Notes under the pieces: model-generated
Databases searched by the model: none
Seen by the model: the letters and a program-made list of their open reading frames with translations, nothing else
What the model was told of the DNA's origin: nothing
Position numbers and translations under genes: made by a program
NCBI GenBank assembly: GCA_040756515.1
Contig: JBFLYW010000014.1
Coordinates: forward strand, 1 to 64,000
Direction of reading: 5' to 3'
DNA length: 64,000 bases
Origin: DSXH01 sp020724325
GTDB taxonomy: Bacteria; Bacteroidota; Ignavibacteria; Ignavibacteriales; Melioribacteraceae
In this document: positions 54,284-62,576 of the stretch, piece after piece
Position numbering within the stretch: position 1 is the stretch's first letter
How the letters are laid out: every line of letters starts with the position of its first letter

Positions 54284-54616
54284 ATGGCTATAATGATAAC
54301 AGATGAATGTATTAATTGCGGCGCATGCGAGCCCGAATGCCCTAATACAGCCATTTATGAAGGTGGAGCTAAATGGGAATTAGCAGGTAATCATTATGGA
54401 GAAGGTGATGCAGCTCCATCTGGTGCTGAAGGATATTTCTCTAAAGACTATTTTTATATCGTTCCCGATAAATGCACCGAATGTGTTGGGTTCCATGATG
54501 AACCGCAATGTGCGGCAGTTTGCCCGGTTGACTGCTGTGTTCCGGACCCGAAACATGTTGAGGATAAAGAAGCTCTTTTGAAAAAGAAAGATTTTCTGGA
54601 TGGAATTGGAAGATAA
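54284..54616 (+). CDS. YfhL-type 2[4Fe-4S] ferredoxin
   Basis: The 110-residue protein has two cluster motifs: CINCGACEPECPNTAIYEGG (10-29) and CTECVGFHDEPQCAAVCPVDCCVPDP, with the insertion between the second and third Cys of the latter that is typical of Alvin-type dicluster ferredoxins. It also has an extra 15-20 residues in the middle (WELAGNHYGEGDAAPSGAEG). It is a cytoplasmic electron carrier in its own transcription unit. An AGGAG precedes the ATG. Confidence 0.93.
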   Translation: MAIMITDECINCGACEPECPNTAIYEGGAKWELAGNHYGEGDAAPSGAEGYFSKDYFYIVPDKCTECVGFHDEPQCAAVCPVDCCVPDPKHVEDKEALLKKKDFLDGIGR

Positions 54617-54667
54617 TTCCCCGGCAATTAATTAATTCCAATTTCAGGATATTTCATTAATTCATTC

Positions 54668-54797
54668 AAGAGGTTGTATCAAAAACATCGGTACTTAAAA
54701 TAGACTTGCAGGTTGCAATCGGATCTGTGAAAATCAGTTAAAATCTGTTCGATCTGTGTGCTATTTTTTAAAAGATCTACTTTTGATACAACCTCTT
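54668..54797. mobile_element. 130-bp MITE-like element with 17-bp inverted ends
   Basis: Perfect 17-bp terminal inverted repeats (AAGAGGTTGTATCAAAA at 54668-54684 and its complement at 54781-54797) flank a core that contains an ACAGAT-type repeat (GATCTGTGAAAATCAG ... GATCTGTGTGCT, about 54,721-54,762). There is no coding capacity. The plan is that of a miniature inverted-repeat element moved by a transposase encoded elsewhere. Target-site duplications are not obvious. Confidence 0.65.
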
Positions 54798-54804
54798 TCC
54801 ATTC

Positions 54805-55674
54805 TTACTTAATTACAGAAACTACAGGGAAATGATCTGAGGGATATTTCCCATCTTTATTTGTGTAATCAATTTTAGAAGTTTTTATTTCAAAATTGCT
54901 GCTGACAAAAATATAATCAATTCTATCGCCTGAACGATCACCCTTAAAGCCATTAAATGTTCCTTCATTTGTCCGGGGGGAATTTATTTCTCTAAACGTA
55001 TCTAATAGACCGGATGAAATCACTTTTTGAATAACCGGATTGTTTTCGCCGCAATTGAAATCGCCGGTTAGAATTATAGGAACATTCTTTTTACCGGTCT
55101 GCATTTTTTTTGCCAGCATTTCAACACTTTTCTCACGCGAAAGTTGCGATTGATGATCCAAATGAACATTGTAAACATATAATTGTTTTTTACTGAACTT
55201 ATCAAACAAAAGTGCCCAAGAACAAATCCTTGGTAATGTACCTTCCCAGGTAATAGAACCAGGTATTGCGGGAGTTTCAGAAAACCAGAACGTTTCGGTT
55301 GAATCGATTATAAAACGGTCCTTAGCAAATAAAACTGCGGAATATTCACCCTTTGTCTTTCCATCGTCCCTTCCAACGCCAAAATAGGAATAACCCGGTA
55401 ATTCATCCAAAATTTCTCTTAATTGGAAATTGAGAGCTTCCTGAAGAGAAAGCAGATCCGGGTTATTTTCTCTTATAACATCAATTACAAGATTCTTTCG
55501 GTACCCCCATCTGTTCTCTCCGTCATCTGCAGTGCCATAACGGATATTGAACGTCATTACCTTAAGTTCTGTTTCATAAGTTAAACTTTTACTTATGGAG
55601 TTTGTACATCCATTAATCAAAAAAATAAAGCCGATTATCAGCAATACAAACATTAATGGAATTCTTCGTTTCAT
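54805..55674 (-). CDS. secreted endonuclease/exonuclease/phosphatase-family lipoprotein
   Basis: The 289-residue protein has a lipoprotein signal (PLMFVLLIIGFIFLINGC, lipid Cys about 22) and an EEP fold: LKVMTFNIRYG with the metal-binding Asn, DLLSLQEAL with catalytic Glu, YNVHLDHQSQLSRE with His, PIILTGDFNCGENNPVI with Asp-x-Asn, DRIDYIFVSSNF, and a C-terminal PSDHFPVV with the Asp-His pair. All EEP active-site motifs appear present. Possible substrates are nucleic acids, phosphoinositides or sphingomyelin. Confidence 0.86.
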   Translation of the reverse strand: MKRRIPLMFVLLIIGFIFLINGCTNSISKSLTYETELKVMTFNIRYGTADDGENRWGYRKNLVIDVIRENNPDLLSLQEALNFQLREILDELPGYSYFGVGRDDGKTKGEYSAVLFAKDRFIIDSTETFWFSETPAIPGSITWEGTLPRICSWALLFDKFSKKQLYVYNVHLDHQSQLSREKSVEMLAKKMQTGKKNVPIILTGDFNCGENNPVIQKVISSGLLDTFREINSPRTNEGTFNGFKGDRSGDRIDYIFVSSNFEIKTSKIDYTNKDGKYPSDHFPVVSVIK

Positions 55675-55742
55675 ATGATTTTATTAAGTTTGTTTATAAA
55701 TTATCCATGTAAAATCTATCAATAAAAAACTAAATAAGCGTA

Positions 55743-56591
55743 GTGAAAATAGGAAAATATAAACTAACAGCAATTGATACTGTAACATTTGGTCTTGACG
55801 GCGGTGCAATGTTCGGAATTATTCCAAAGCCGCTTTGGCAGAAGTATAATCCGGCAGATGATCAAAACAGAGTAACCCTTGGCGCGAGGTCCTTGCTGCT
55901 TGAAAACGGTAAACGAAAAATTTTGATTGATACGGGAATTGGTGAATACTGGGATGACAAATTCAAATCGATTTACCGTTTCGGTCGAATTGAAAATACT
56001 CTTCTTGTTTCGCTGCAAAAAATGAATATCGGTAAAGATGAAATTACAGATGTAATACTCACGCATCTTCATTTCGATCATACGGGCGGTTCTACTTCGC
56101 TCGTAAGCGGAAAGTGGGGACCAACATTTACAAATGCAAAGTATTATGTTCAAGAAGAACATTATAATTGGGCTGTAAATCCATCCGATAGAGACAGAGC
56201 AAGTTTTGTTCAAAACAGATTTGTTCCTCTCTTAGAGCACGGTGTTTTGCATCTTGTTGAGAAGGATTATAAAATTGATGATGAATTCACTTTCAAAATA
56301 ATAAACGGACATACTTTTGCACAGCAGATGATAAAGATATCTGACGGCTCCAGCACTTTACTTTATTGCGGAGACCTTCTGCCGTTTTCTTCTCATATTC
56401 CATTGCCTTATATAATGGGATTTGATTTACAGCCGCTGGTTACACTTCAGGAAAAAAAGGATCTATATCCTCAAGCAATAGAAGAAAACTGGATTTTATT
56501 TTTTGAGCATGATCCGGAAGTAGCAGCCGCTACAATTACAAAAAACGATAAAGGATTTTTCATTAAAGATGTTTTTACAGAATTACCATGA
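55743..56591 (+). CDS. MBL-fold metallo-hydrolase
   Basis: The 282-residue protein has the metallo-beta-lactamase motif THLHFDHTGG (His108, His110, Asp112, His113), ILIDTGIGEYW upstream, ITNG-like KIINGHTFAQQMIKI, LLYCGDLLPFSSH and a final FFEHD with the last His. It resembles the lactonase-like MBL branch (AiiA/quorum-quenching type), but the substrate is unknown. The start is GTG. It overlaps the Rieske gene by 4 nt. Confidence 0.85.
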   Translation: MKIGKYKLTAIDTVTFGLDGGAMFGIIPKPLWQKYNPADDQNRVTLGARSLLLENGKRKILIDTGIGEYWDDKFKSIYRFGRIENTLLVSLQKMNIGKDEITDVILTHLHFDHTGGSTSLVSGKWGPTFTNAKYYVQEEHYNWAVNPSDRDRASFVQNRFVPLLEHGVLHLVEKDYKIDDEFTFKIINGHTFAQQMIKISDGSSTLLYCGDLLPFSSHIPLPYIMGFDLQPLVTLQEKKDLYPQAIEENWILFFEHDPEVAAATITKNDKGFFIKDVFTELP

Positions 56592-56926
56592 ACAATTTAA
56601 CTGAAGGATTTACTAAAGTCTGCAGTGTTTGTGATTTGAAAGAGAAAATCGGGAAGAGATTTTTTGTTGAAGATGTTGAGATTGCACTTTTCAAATCAGA
56701 TGGAAATTTTTATGCGTTGAGTAATATATGTCCTCACCAAAAAACACATCTAATGCACGAAGGATTTATTGAGGAGGGAAAAGTAGTTTGTCCTGTTCAC
56801 GGATGGAAGTTTGAACTCGAAACGGGTAACCTGGCTCCGGGTAGAAAAGGTTTGGATTCTTATGAAATAAAAATTTTGAATGATGACGTCTATGTAAAAG
56901 TTATCAAAAAAGAATTGAAGTGGTAA
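56588..56926 (+). CDS. Rieske 2Fe-2S ferredoxin-like protein
   Basis: The 112-residue protein has the Rieske signature C-x-H...C-x2-H: ICPHQKTHLMHEGF (Cys48, His50) and VVCPVHGWKFELETG (Cys68, His71). It is the size of NirD-type and ring-hydroxylase ferredoxins and has no signal peptide, so it should carry electrons in the cytoplasm. Translation is coupled to the MBL gene upstream (ATGA), and queG starts 3 bp downstream. No oxygenase partner is nearby. Confidence 0.88.
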   Translation: MNNLTEGFTKVCSVCDLKEKIGKRFFVEDVEIALFKSDGNFYALSNICPHQKTHLMHEGFIEEGKVVCPVHGWKFELETGNLAPGRKGLDSYEIKILNDDVYVKVIKKELKW

Positions 56927-56929
56927 GTT

Positions 56930-57853
56930 TTGGCAATTACAAATAAAATAGTGATTGAAAAAGCAAAGGAATTAGGATTTGATCTAATTGGATTTGCAAA
57001 AGCCGAACAGTTAAAAACAGAAACAGAACATATAAATCAATGGCTTAGCCATGGACACGCTGCCGGGATGGATTATATGAAGCGTAATTTAGATAAACGT
57101 GAAGATGTAAGGTTGATATTAAAAGATGCAAAAAGTGTTATCTCTCTTGCAATTAATTATTATACGGATAATAAGCATAGTAATAGAAAGGATTATGGAA
57201 AAATTTCTAGATATGCGTGGGGTAAGGACTATCATTTAATCGTCTGGGAAAAACTTGAAATTCTGGAAGAGCAATTAACAGAAGTTGATCCGCAATTTGA
57301 AAGTATTAGTAATGTTGATACAGGTCCGGTTATGGATAAATCCTGGGCGGTAAGAGCTGGAATCGGCTGGCTTGGCAAACATACAAATGTAATTACGCAA
57401 GAAATGGGAAGCTGGATTTTTCTGGCAACTATAATTACGAATCGGGAATTCGATTATAATAATGTTGTGCCGGATCATTGTGGCTCTTGCAGAGCTTGTT
57501 TAGATGCCTGTCCAACTGGTGCTATTGTTGATGAATATGTTGTGGATTCTAACAAATGTATCTCGTATCTCACAATTGAGAACAAAGGTGAAATAGGAAT
57601 TGAGTTCAAGCAGAAGTTCGACAGCTGGCTCTTCGGATGTGATGTTTGCCAGGATGTGTGTCCGTGGAATAATAAGTTTTCTACCCAGACAAGAGAAAAT
57701 TTTTTTAAGCCCATAACTGGTACAGAACTTATTCTTGAAGTTGTTAATGAAATGGATGAAAACGAATTTAATAGGTTATTTGAAACCAGTCCGATTAAAC
57801 GTGCTAAGTTATCCGGTCTAAAAAGGAATTCGCGGTTCCTAATTACATGTTAA
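56930..57853 (+). CDS. queG: epoxyqueuosine reductase QueG
   Basis: The 307-residue B12-dependent enzyme makes queuosine from epoxyqueuosine in tRNA. It has the N-terminal FDLIGFAKAEQL, GMDYMKRNLDKREDVRLIL, SVDTGPVMDKSWAVRAGIGWLGKHTN-like SNVDTGPVMDKSWAVRAGIG, then the two cluster motifs CGSCRACLDACPTGAI and CDVCQDVCPWNNKF, and Cys in NKCISYL. It ends GLKRNSRFLITC, without the HEAT-repeat tail of longer forms. The start is TTG. Earlier queuosine genes are not in the window. Confidence 0.92.
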   Translation: MAITNKIVIEKAKELGFDLIGFAKAEQLKTETEHINQWLSHGHAAGMDYMKRNLDKREDVRLILKDAKSVISLAINYYTDNKHSNRKDYGKISRYAWGKDYHLIVWEKLEILEEQLTEVDPQFESISNVDTGPVMDKSWAVRAGIGWLGKHTNVITQEMGSWIFLATIITNREFDYNNVVPDHCGSCRACLDACPTGAIVDEYVVDSNKCISYLTIENKGEIGIEFKQKFDSWLFGCDVCQDVCPWNNKFSTQTRENFFKPITGTELILEVVNEMDENEFNRLFETSPIKRAKLSGLKRNSRFLITC

Positions 57854-57871
57854 TTTTTATTTCTATCGTAT

Positions 57872-58666
57872 TTGAAAAGAACTACTTTTAAAATAGCTAA
57901 AATGGATTGCCCTTCAGACGAGCAAATAATTCGTATGAAGCTTGAAGGGATGTCAACTATAAAAAAATTGGAATTCGATATTCCGAAAAGGAACCTTACT
58001 GTCTTTCATCTGAATGGCTATGATATAATTCTGGAGAAATTAATTTCACTTAACTTTGATACAACTTTATCGTCAACTGAATCAATTGAAGATCTTGATT
58101 TTACAGAATTACATAATTCCGAAAGAAAAATTTTGTGGATTGTTCTATCAATAAATTTTTTGTTTTTCTTTATTGAAATTGTAACAGGATTTATTTCCAA
58201 TTCTATGGGACTTGTAGCAGATAGTCTCGATATGTTAGCTGATGGAATTGTGTATGGGCTTGCATTAATTGCAGTTGGCGGAACAATTGCTTTAAAGAAA
58301 AAAATTGCAAAATCTGCCGGTATGTTCCAAATAATTCTTGCTGTTTTTGGTTTTATAGAAGTGATTAGAAGGTTTATCGGTCTGGAGAGAATGCCCGACT
58401 TTCTAACAATGATTTTTATATCAATTTTTGCTCTGATAGCAAATATAATTTGTTTATTCCTGTTACAAAAAAGTAATAGTAATGATGCTCACATACAAAC
58501 AAGTATGATCTTTACATCAAATGATATTATCATTAACTCAGGAGTAATACTTGCCGGGGTTCTTGTTAACCATTTCAATTCTGCATATCCCGACCTTATC
58601 ATTGGTGGAATAGTCTTTGTAATTGTAGCACGCGGAGCTTATAAAATATTGCTCCTTGCCAGGTAG
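57872..58666 (+). CDS. cation transporter (CDF-like) with N-terminal HMA-like domain
   Basis: The 264-residue protein has an N-terminal ferredoxin-like HMA segment (FKIAKMDCPSDEQIIRMKLEGMS) in which the CxxC metal pair is reduced to one Cys (C-P-S-D). A CDF-type membrane domain of about six helices follows. TM2 carries LVADSLDMLADGIVYGLAL, with Asp in place of the usual His of the zinc site, and TM5 carries FTSNDIIINSGVILAG. The C-terminal cytoplasmic CDF domain is missing. Substrate metal is uncertain. Confidence 0.78.
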   Translation: MKRTTFKIAKMDCPSDEQIIRMKLEGMSTIKKLEFDIPKRNLTVFHLNGYDIILEKLISLNFDTTLSSTESIEDLDFTELHNSERKILWIVLSINFLFFFIEIVTGFISNSMGLVADSLDMLADGIVYGLALIAVGGTIALKKKIAKSAGMFQIILAVFGFIEVIRRFIGLERMPDFLTMIFISIFALIANIICLFLLQKSNSNDAHIQTSMIFTSNDIIINSGVILAGVLVNHFNSAYPDLIIGGIVFVIVARGAYKILLLAR

Positions 58667-58807
58667 TTTTATTTTGCAGCAGATTATTTTTTAAGCAGAA
58701 AATAAGAATAGCATATTTTTCTTTATGAATCTTAATTTTGTTAAAACCATCTAATCTTTACTTAATTTTTAGAATAGAATAAATTGCAGATAAAATCTGG
58801 AGATTAA

Positions 58808-59758
58808 ATGTCAGACAGTCATCACAAAGTAATAATTATCGGTTCTGGTCCAGCCGGATTAACAGCAGCGCTTTATACAGCACGTGCAAATTTAAATCCT
58901 GTTGTGTTCGAAGGATTGCAGCCGGGTGGACAATTAACTATTACAACAGAAGTAGAAAATTTCCCCGGTTTTGAACATGGTATTCAGGGTCCGGAGTTGA
59001 TGGATGTAATTCGTAAACAAGCTCAGAGGTTTGGAGCTAAATGTTTCTTCAAAATAGTTGATGAAGTTGATTTATCTAAACGACCATTTACAGTTAAAAC
59101 AGGTAACGAAACCTATACAGCAGACTCTTTGATAATTGCAACAGGAGCTTCTGCAAAATTACTTAATATCGATAGTGAAAAAGAATTTATGGGTTATGGT
59201 GTTTCTGCCTGTGCAACATGCGACGGGTTCTTTTATAAAGGTCTTAAAGTTCTTGTTGTAGGCGGCGGAGATACAGCAATGGAAGAAGCTACATATTTAA
59301 CACGATTTGCCGACGAGGTTTCAATTATTCATAGAAGAGATGAATTCCGTGCCTCCAAAATTATGCTGGAACGTGCGAAGAAAAATCCTAAAATAAAATT
59401 TATTACGAATGCTGTAATCAAAGAAATTATTGGTAAGAATGAAAACGGAAAAAAGTCTGTAACGGGTGCTTTGCTTCAAAATACTAAAGATGGTTCAATG
59501 TTCGAAATAAAAGCCGATGGTATCTTTATGGCTATTGGGCACCAGCCAAATACCAAATTATTTGAAGGGAAATTAGATATGGATGAAACCGGATATCTGA
59601 AAGTTTTACCCGGTTCAACTTATACGAATATTGATGGTGTCTTTGCTGCGGGTGATGTTGCCGATAAAACTTATCGCCAGGCTGTTACTGCAGCCGGTAC
59701 AGGATGTATGGCAGCTCTCGATGCTCAAAGATGGCTTGAAGAACACGAACTCGATTAA
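58808..59758 (+). CDS. trxB: thioredoxin-disulfide reductase
   Basis: The 316-residue flavoenzyme uses NADPH to reduce thioredoxin. The FAD motif GSGPAGLTAALYTARA lies at 11-26, the redox pair CATC (Cys135, Cys138) in VSACATCDGFF, the NADPH motif VVGGGDTAMEEATYL at about 149-163, and the C-terminal FAD-binding GVFAAGDVADKTYRQAVTAAGTG. GGAG precedes the ATG. It is a single gene, and a hairpin follows. Confidence 0.96.
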   Translation: MSDSHHKVIIIGSGPAGLTAALYTARANLNPVVFEGLQPGGQLTITTEVENFPGFEHGIQGPELMDVIRKQAQRFGAKCFFKIVDEVDLSKRPFTVKTGNETYTADSLIIATGASAKLLNIDSEKEFMGYGVSACATCDGFFYKGLKVLVVGGGDTAMEEATYLTRFADEVSIIHRRDEFRASKIMLERAKKNPKIKFITNAVIKEIIGKNENGKKSVTGALLQNTKDGSMFEIKADGIFMAIGHQPNTKLFEGKLDMDETGYLKVLPGSTYTNIDGVFAAGDVADKTYRQAVTAAGTGCMAALDAQRWLEEHELD

Positions 59759-59771
59759 AAAGAATATTAAG

Positions 59772-59800
59772 GAGCGAAGAAATATTTAACCTCTTCGCTC
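59772..59800. terminator. hairpin between trxB and the convergent DUF6249-like gene
   Basis: A perfect 9-bp stem (GAGCGAAGA with TCTTCGCTC) with an 11-nt loop lies 13 nt after the trxB stop. No long T-run follows. It may serve both convergent units. Confidence 0.6.
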
Positions 59801-59853
59801 TAATTCCAACTCCTTTATTGCTATTCTTTCCTTATCTCTGCTTCTGCAAGGAA

Positions 59854-60267
59854 TTATTTCTGAGCGCTTTCTTTTACGTGAACTTTTCTTGCTACAAAGT
59901 GAGCTACAATTGCTCCAATACCTAATCCTAAAAATGTAAACCAAACACTGTACACCGGCTCGTTATCCCAGTATTTAGTACCGTCTTCCCAGTATTTGTA
60001 GCCGAAGAAATAAATTCTATCTATAGTGTTGCCAATAATTCCGAATGCAACAAGAAATAACATTATTATTCCTCCTTTAAGCAAATAGTAACCATTCCTT
60101 TTTACTATTTCTCTTGTACGAAGCAGCTCGAACATTTGTTCGGTTGAAAGACCCTTTTCAATCATCATTTGTTTCTCTCTCGATTTGAAATATAAAGCTA
60201 ATGTGATTATAAGACCTGCAACGATGAAGAAAATTATAGGGATAAATACTGCTACTACTTCAGGCAT
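59854..60267 (-). CDS. DUF6249-like small membrane protein
   Basis: The 137-residue protein has three membrane helices: VVAVFIPIIFFIVAGLIITLALYF (4-27), GGIIMLFLVAFGIIGNTIDRIYFF (about 65-88) and YSVWFTFLGLGIGAIVAHFVARKV (about 105-128). A charged loop KSREKQMMIEKGLSTEQMFELLRTREI follows helix 1, as in DUF6249 proteins. The function is unknown. AGGAG lies upstream of the ATG. A candidate ECF promoter (60299-60325) faces it from the divergent sigma-factor operon, so it may belong to that regulon. Confidence 0.75.
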   Translation of the reverse strand: MPEVVAVFIPIIFFIVAGLIITLALYFKSREKQMMIEKGLSTEQMFELLRTREIVKRNGYYLLKGGIIMLFLVAFGIIGNTIDRIYFFGYKYWEDGTKYWDNEPVYSVWFTFLGLGIGAIVAHFVARKVHVKESAQK

Positions 60268-60298
60268 GACGTTTCTCCTTTTATTTTCTATTCCTTAT

Positions 60299-60325
60299 GA
60301 CTTTTATTTTGCTTTAATGGTTACA
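60299..60325 (-). promoter_or_regulatory. candidate ECF promoter of the DUF6249-like gene
   Basis: Read on the minus strand it is TGTAACC (60325-60319), a 16-nt spacer (60318-60303) and AGTC (60302-60299), about 30 nt before the ATG at 60267. The same GTAACC-N16-RGTC pattern stands before the sigma gene. Confidence 0.5.
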
Positions 60326-60437
60326 AATTATTTCGTTTATTGCACCATCTGTTATTAATTTGTATAACCATTACTATTTCTAAGCATTTTGACTAATAAT
60401 GACTTATAAGAGGTTACAAAATATTTTTTAAATAAGG

Positions 60438-60464
60438 TGTAACCTTGCATTATTGGTTATGGTC
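60438..60464 (+). promoter_or_regulatory. candidate ECF promoter of the sigma/anti-sigma operon
   Basis: TGTAACC (60438-60444), a 16-nt spacer and GGTC (60461-60464) match the divergent promoter in motif and spacing. The transcript would start only a few nt before ATG 60475, giving a leaderless or nearly leaderless mRNA. GGTTACA at 60412-60418 is an inverted half-copy. Confidence 0.5.
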
Positions 60465-60474
60465 TAAAAAAGTG

Positions 60475-61041
60475 ATGAAAAATTTATCTGATGTAGAAAT
60501 AATTGAATCTGTTAACAGGGGCAATCATCAGGATTTCTCGCTGTTAATAGACAGATACAAAGACAAAGCATTTTCATTGTTGAACAGGATGCTAAAGAAT
60601 GAAATGGATGCTGAGGAAGTATTACAGGATAGTTTTTTAAAAGCATTTAATTCGTTAAAGAACTTTAGATATGAAGCAAAATTTTCTACTTGGTTTTATA
60701 AAATAGTTTTTAACTCTGCATTAACAACTATCGCGTCAAAGAAAAGAAAAATTGAACAGGAAATGACCTCATATGACGAGGTTTTTGAAATCGGTTCTTA
60801 TGATAATAGAATTTATTCTACAACTGAAAATGCTCAGGGTTATGTTCTTAAATTGGTAGATAAACTTCCTTTAAAAAATGCACTTGTTACAATTCTATTC
60901 TACGTGGATGGTTTGTCATTGAATGAAATTAGTCAGGTTATGGGAACATCCCTGGTAAACACTAAAGTACTGCTTCACAGATCTAGGAATGCGCTGCGGG
61001 ATCTTCTTCTAAAGCATAACTATCAGGAGGAATTATTATGA
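60475..61041 (+). CDS. ECF-type RNA polymerase sigma factor
   Basis: The 188-residue sigma factor has region 2 (DFSLLIDRYKDKAFSLLNRMLKNEMDAEEVLQDSFLKAFNSLKNFRYEAKFSTWFYKIVFNSA, about 19-81) and region 4 (LPLKNALVTILFYVDGLSLNEISQVMGTSLVNTKVLLHRSRNALRDLL, about 130-178). I start at ATG 60475; a TTG frame upstream would run through the candidate promoter. The stop overlaps the anti-sigma start by 4 nt. It differs from the ECF factor at 3.3 kb, which lacks a neighbouring anti-sigma gene. Confidence 0.92.
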   Translation: MKNLSDVEIIESVNRGNHQDFSLLIDRYKDKAFSLLNRMLKNEMDAEEVLQDSFLKAFNSLKNFRYEAKFSTWFYKIVFNSALTTIASKKRKIEQEMTSYDEVFEIGSYDNRIYSTTENAQGYVLKLVDKLPLKNALVTILFYVDGLSLNEISQVMGTSLVNTKVLLHRSRNALRDLLLKHNYQEELL

Positions 61042-61565
61042 AAAAAATTACAGATGAAATACTGAATGATTACATAGATAATCAGCTCGATGCCGCATCA
61101 ATTAAGGAATTAAAAATAGATTTAGAACAGAATGAAGAAGCTCTTAAAAAATTGAAAGCGCTTAAAGCTGTTGATAATTCGCTCAGAAATATTTCCATAA
61201 TTCCGGCTCCTGAAGGATTTACCAGCAGATTAATGAATATAATAGCAAAGAGTTCGGGTAAAGTTGCATCCAGGGTCAGTTATTTCTTTGTTTCAGTAAT
61301 TGGTTTTTTTACAGCTCTTCTGCTTACGGTAATGGGATTTGCTTATTATTCTACTTCTAAAACAAATCCGGTAATTGATAATAATAAATTGCTAAAAAAT
61401 ATTTCAGACTACGTTCCCGAATTTGTTACAAGTCTTCAGAACTTTTTTACTAATCAAAATATAACTGCTGCCGGAATGATCCTTACAATTTTATTATTGA
61501 TCAGCGGCTATTATTTATTGGAATCTCATAAAGAGTTTAAGAACAATCTTAAAAATTTATCCTAG
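61038..61565 (+). CDS. anti-sigma factor, single-pass membrane protein
   Basis: The 175-residue protein has a cytoplasmic N-terminal helical domain (ITDEILNDYIDNQLDAASIKELKIDLEQNEEALKKLKALKAVDNSL), the layout of anti-sigma domains but without the HxxxCxxC zinc motif. A transmembrane helix (VSYFFVSVIGFFTALLLTVMGFAYY, about 79-103), a periplasmic part and a second hydrophobic stretch near 145-162 follow. It is coupled to the sigma gene by a 4-nt overlap. The signal that releases the sigma factor is unknown. Confidence 0.82.
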   Translation: MKKITDEILNDYIDNQLDAASIKELKIDLEQNEEALKKLKALKAVDNSLRNISIIPAPEGFTSRLMNIIAKSSGKVASRVSYFFVSVIGFFTALLLTVMGFAYYSTSKTNPVIDNNKLLKNISDYVPEFVTSLQNFFTNQNITAAGMILTILLLISGYYLLESHKEFKNNLKNLS

Positions 61566-61667
61566 AATATATTCTCCAGTAAATTCCCTTAGCCATTCAT
61601 GGAACTATTATTTGTCTTTCTATTCTGCCTTCAATATTTTTAACGCTTGTAAAAATCACGGTAAATA

Positions 61668-62576
61668 ATGCAAACTAAATCCGGATATGTAGCGATTGTT
61701 GGTTTACCCAATGTTGGTAAATCTACCTTAATGAATGCGTTATTAGGTGAGAAACTTTCCATTGTAACTAATAAACCACAAACAACCCGCAAAAGAATTC
61801 TTGGAATTCTTTCATCGGAGTGGTATCAGATAATTTTTCTTGATACACCCGGAATCCTTCAACCGGGTTATCTGCTTCAGGAAAAAATGTTAGATAATAT
61901 TGAACTCGCTATTAAGGATTCCAATATAATTTTATTCTTAATTGACATTGCCAGTGATTCCATCGGAGAAAAAACGTTTGCTGATAAAAATGTAAGCAGG
62001 ATTCTTAAAAAATCTAATGCAGCAAAGATTCTTATCATTAACAAAGTTGATTTATCCAGCCAGCAGATTGTTGAAAAGGCAATAGAAATAATAAATGCTA
62101 AAAATATTTTTGATAGAATAGTACCTGTTTCTGCAGCCAATAAGTTCAATATCGAATCAATTATCGATTCGATACTCGAATTTCTTCCGGAAAGTCCGAA
62201 GTATTACCCAGATGATGATCTTAGTGATGCAAACGAAAGGTTTTTTGTGTCCGAGATTATTAGAGAACAAATATTCGAACAGTATAGAGATGAAATTCCC
62301 TATAGCTGCGAAGTATTAATTGAGGAATTTAAGGTAAGAGTTAAAGGAAAGGATTTTATCCGTGCTCAAATTATTGTTGAAAAAGAATCACAGAAGCCGA
62401 TAATTATTGGTAATAAAGGCGCTTCAATTAAAAAGCTTGGCAAAACAGCAAGGCAAGCAGTCGAGGCATTTCTTGGCAGAGAAGTATTTTTAGAGTTGTT
62501 TGTAAAAGTCAGGGAAAAATGGCGCTCTAATCCAAAACTTCTAAAAAATTTTGGTTATTCTGTCAAAGATGAATAA
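61668..62576 (+). CDS. era: GTPase Era
   Basis: The 302-residue GTPase assists 16S rRNA maturation and 30S assembly. It has G1 GLPNVGKST (12-20), the switch-I sequence TNKPQTTRKRILGIL, G3 DTPG, G4 NKVD and G5 SAAN, and a C-terminal KH domain (VKGKDFIRAQIIVEKESQKPIIIGNKGASIKKLGKTARQAVEAFLGREVFLELFVKVREKWRSNPKLLKNFGY). Length is normal. It overlaps the EamA gene by 8 nt. Confidence 0.97.
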   Translation: MQTKSGYVAIVGLPNVGKSTLMNALLGEKLSIVTNKPQTTRKRILGILSSEWYQIIFLDTPGILQPGYLLQEKMLDNIELAIKDSNIILFLIDIASDSIGEKTFADKNVSRILKKSNAAKILIINKVDLSSQQIVEKAIEIINAKNIFDRIVPVSAANKFNIESIIDSILEFLPESPKYYPDDDLSDANERFFVSEIIREQIFEQYRDEIPYSCEVLIEEFKVRVKGKDFIRAQIIVEKESQKPIIIGNKGASIKKLGKTARQAVEAFLGREVFLELFVKVREKWRSNPKLLKNFGYSVKDE

